Of a stretch of DNA of 64,000 nucleotides, positions 61,790-64,000 are shown piece after piece. Below the pieces are notes generated by a model that made no database searches, was not told the DNA's origin, and worked only from the letters and a program-made list of their open reading frames with translations. The translations under genes were made by a program, and so were the position numbers. How positions within the stretch are numbered: position 1 is the stretch's first letter; every line of letters begins with the position of its first letter. The DNA lies in assembly GCA_963693315.1 (NCBI GenBank), contig OY856186.1:279825491-279889490 (forward strand), written 5' to 3'. The DNA is from Diogma glabrata. Its lineage: Eukaryota > Arthropoda > Insecta > Diptera > Cylindrotomidae.

Positions 61790-62375
61790 GTATCGCCTTT
61801 CTCTGTACAGAGTCTAGACATTTTATTGTTGACAGACAAGCACCTCCCCAAACATGACAGCAGTATTCCATACATGGACGAATAAAGGACTTATAAATCA
61901 GCAAAATTTGCTCGGGATTGAAGAGCTTTTTACAATGACTCAAGAATTCTAACTTTTGCATTGCAGATTTAGCGAGGTTGAACACGTGTTTATTCCATTT
62001 CAGATTATTTTCAATATCCACTCCAAGAAGTCTTACTGATTCAACCTCATGCAATTCCTCATTGTTTATTTTATTAGTGAATTTTTTATGTCTCTCTATT
62101 CGTGATAGACGGCATAGTTTGGTTTTGGTTGGGTTAAATGCAACAAAATCACGATCACCCCATTTCATTATACGCTGCAGGTCTGCATTGATAGAATCAA
62201 TCAACAGCCCTCTATCAGTTGTGACTGCAGTATGAGATCGAATTTTAGGGGATGCATGTGGTGCATGCAATGTGGAGTCATCAGCAAAACTATGGATTGG
62301 CTGTACTGTGGAAATGAGCAAATCATTAATGTATAGTAGAAACAAAGTTGGTGAGAGTGCGGAGCCTTCTGGCAC
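61790..62375 (-). pseudogene. LINE reverse transcriptase fragment
   Basis: From 62375 downwards it reads VPEGSALSPTLFLLYINDLL, SFADDSTLH (catalytic F-A-D-D), WGDRDFVAFNPTKTKLC, then LLGVDIENNLKWNKHVFN and IRPCMEYCCHVWGGA, to RKAI at the RTE insertion site. These are RT motifs from the palm and thumb of Jockey/CR1-group LINEs. All RT motifs upstream of the P-x-G-S-x-L-S-P block and the endonuclease are missing. No stop occurs within the remaining ~195 codons, so the fragment is not very old or was cut only recently. Together with 58030-58368 it forms the C-terminal half of ORF2. Confidence 0.93.
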
Positions 62376-62378
62376 TCG

Positions 62379-62490
62379 TGGCGGTCTTCAAGCTTTGATT
62401 CGTGAACAAAATGAATCAGCAATTTTTGTACCTTGCAATGCTCATACATTGAATTTAGTCGGTGTAAATACTGTATTACGAAGATAATTG
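62379..62490 (+). pseudogene. hAT transposase fragment (DUF4371 / ZMYM1-like)
   Basis: The plus strand reads GGLQALIREQNESAIFVP followed by CNAHTLNLVGVN before the frame degenerates. The G-x-Q-A-L-I-x-E-x-N and C-x-A-H-x-L-N-L-x-G-V pattern is characteristic of the RNase H-like core of the hAT subgroup annotated as TTF-type or zinc finger MYM-type protein 1-like. It begins immediately where the minus-strand LINE fragment ends, so the LINE probably inserted into, or was joined to, this relic. Only about 37 residues are recognisable; terminal repeats were not found. Confidence 0.75.
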
Positions 62491-64000
62491 CTATTCTTCG
62501 CAATAAATCAAAAATATCAAAACAACAAGTGAACCAATAGTCGTTTTCCCGTAGCTCAGCCAGAGATGTCTCTTTGGCGTGGATAAGTTCGCTTACTGTT
62601 GCTTCTTTGTAATGACGACTTATTAACATGTCCACTCATCTTCACTCACTCACCTCCACACAAAAAGAAAAGTTTAGTTCATAATTGAGAACTCAATATA
62701 TTTAATTTAAAAGAAAATAGCAAAAAAATTTAATTATAAAAATAATAAAACTTATCATAAGTTTCAATCTTGATATCCGGTTTTGAATCTTGATATATCC
62801 ATCCGCCTTTGTATAAATAAATATGACTGGTAGAATAGGCCAATCACTTATCATCTGTTCCCCATTTTTTTGTTATCCTTTATAGTACATATATGGTGAT
62901 ATGATGTAAATCTTTACGTTTTCAACGGTTGATCCAAATTTTAATTTCAGATTTTGTTTGTGTGTTTTTTTGTTATATTTTTTTTTAGAACTATTGATGC
63001 TAAAACAGATTTGACTCAATTTATGTTTTTCTTTCTTTATTAAAAAAACTTTAATTTCATATATTAGTCTAACAGATTTTTTTTTCTAATCACTAAGTTT
63101 TTGTAATTTTAGCGAACATCACAAATAATAAAATTAAGTTTAATGAAAATTTATTTATGATTTAGATTTTTTCTTTTTTTTTCGATTAGCTTCATTGTAA
63201 TCACTTAATAAAATTTTTTTTATTCAATAATTTTTTTTCTTTTTTTTTTAAAAACAGATCATTTACAATAATAATAAAATAATTTAAACTTATTGAAATT
63301 TAGTTTTTATTAACAAACTTCTTAGTTTCCACTTGATCTGATTAAAAAACAAATCAGGATGCCGATTATGGAATGCGATTTAAGCAAAATCGCATCGCTT
63401 TCGAAAAATATTGTGTACGTACATGAGAAAATATCGTCGCTTTAATAATGAAATAACGTATGCCATATATACGTTGTTTTTATATAATGGGTGCGCTGCA
63501 TTCCCCATAAGGATGTCTATAAAGTGGCATTTTAACATTTTCCAATTTTTTTATAACTGGGGGTGAAAATTAATATATTGTTAATTAACGTACATGCAAA
63601 TTTGAATTTGGTTAAATATTGAAACAGCGTAAATGCATCTACAATATTTCAATTCCTACAGAATAATAACTTGGGTAAAATCAGTGTCGTATACTTTACA
63701 TACATTACGATCGCCACACGAAATGGTAAATCTAAAATATTGTATAAGCATCATTCATTACTACATGATATGCCGGTTCATATAAATAAAAAATTGTAAG
63801 AATATTATGTGTTATTTCAATTATAATTAGTTTTAGGCTTAATCGTCCTTCCATGCAAAATGAAATAACGTATATGAAATATGAAATAACGTATAAGGTA
63901 CCTGATTGACTTTTCACCTCTTTTTAGGTAGAAAAGCCAGCAGGTACTAATGTGAAATTTTAATATGCTGTGGGGAAATTAGTCAAGATTAATTGGTAGA
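62491..64000. other. AT-rich DNA, no supported gene
   Basis: The minus strand is open over about 62490-62635 (KEATVSELIHAKETSLAELR), possibly decayed coding DNA that I cannot place. Further on there are T and A runs, a hairpin ATGCGATTT / AAATCGCAT near 63373-63395, and the phrase GAAATAACGTAT at about 63449, 63861 and 63883. Confidence 0.4.

Larger units (their letters stand above)
57994..62378 (-). mobile_element. Jockey/CR1-group LINE fragment, split by an RTE insertion
   Basis: Two minus-strand pieces of one reverse-transcriptase gene (62375 to 61790, then 58368 to 58030) are interrupted by a plus-strand RTE element with a 13-bp target duplication GTATCGCCTTTCT. The 3' end, on the minus strand, has a short UTR and an (ATTT)n tail at 57994-58021. 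The 5' end is cut at about 62378, where an unrelated hAT fragment begins, as is common for 5'-truncated LINEs. Confidence 0.88.

Overview
This is an AT-rich eukaryotic window (A/T homopolymers, long satellite arrays, LTR and non-LTR retrotransposons, several DNA transposon families). The transposon mix (BEL/Pao, RTE, Jockey/CR1-like, hAT, mariner, foldback MITEs) and the one intron-flanked exon-like segment suggest an insect, probably a dipteran; that is inference from style, not from a marker gene. No bacterial features, rRNA, tRNA or CRISPR were seen. Nearly all recognisable coding DNA belongs to broken mobile elements. Only one segment (44293-44512, minus) looks like an exon of a host gene.

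Layout. 1-11526: tandem satellite with a ~146-bp monomer. 11692-14705: a decayed hAT element with an 8-bp target duplication. 14815-15130: mariner relic. 16439-25953: the same satellite in the opposite orientation. The outer 6.2 kb of the two arrays (1-6225 and 19294-25518) are mirror images in exact register: every private variant I compared is shared, with one substitution found. This is either a very recent giant inverted duplication or an assembly artefact. 25951-26342: a second, 142-bp tandem repeat joined to the satellite through a shared motif. 26730-31370: a repeat related in inverted orientation to 11806-13575, interrupted by a foldback element (27262-30174), itself interrupted by a hAT element (28409-30092).

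31433-38722: a BEL/Pao LTR retrotransposon with a 5-bp target duplication (ATACC), LTRs of about 484 bp and gag-pro-RT-RNaseH-integrase. It is broken by stops and frameshifts, and its 5' LTR carries a 746-bp hAT insertion with a perfect 8-bp target duplication. 39240-41800: a 629-bp higher-order tandem repeat ending in (CCCA)n. 43668-43812: (TA)n. 44293-45076 (minus): an exon-like segment and a decayed coding fragment. 45400-57900: mostly non-coding AT-rich DNA with an inverted duplication (49265-49990 versus 55410-56840), a ~250-280-bp tandem repeat and a 194-bp foldback MITE with TTA target duplication.

57994-62378: a minus-strand Jockey/CR1-like LINE fragment split by a plus-strand RTE-type LINE (58369-61789). 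The RTE is flanked by a 13-bp target duplication, and its ORF is open except for a single TAA. At 62379 the LINE fragment abuts a hAT (DUF4371-like) transposase fragment. The rest to 64000 is AT-rich DNA without a recognisable gene.

The window is best read as a record of nested insertions: old hAT, mariner and LINE relics; foldback and hAT insertions into them; a younger BEL and RTE; and very recent satellite inversion or duplication.
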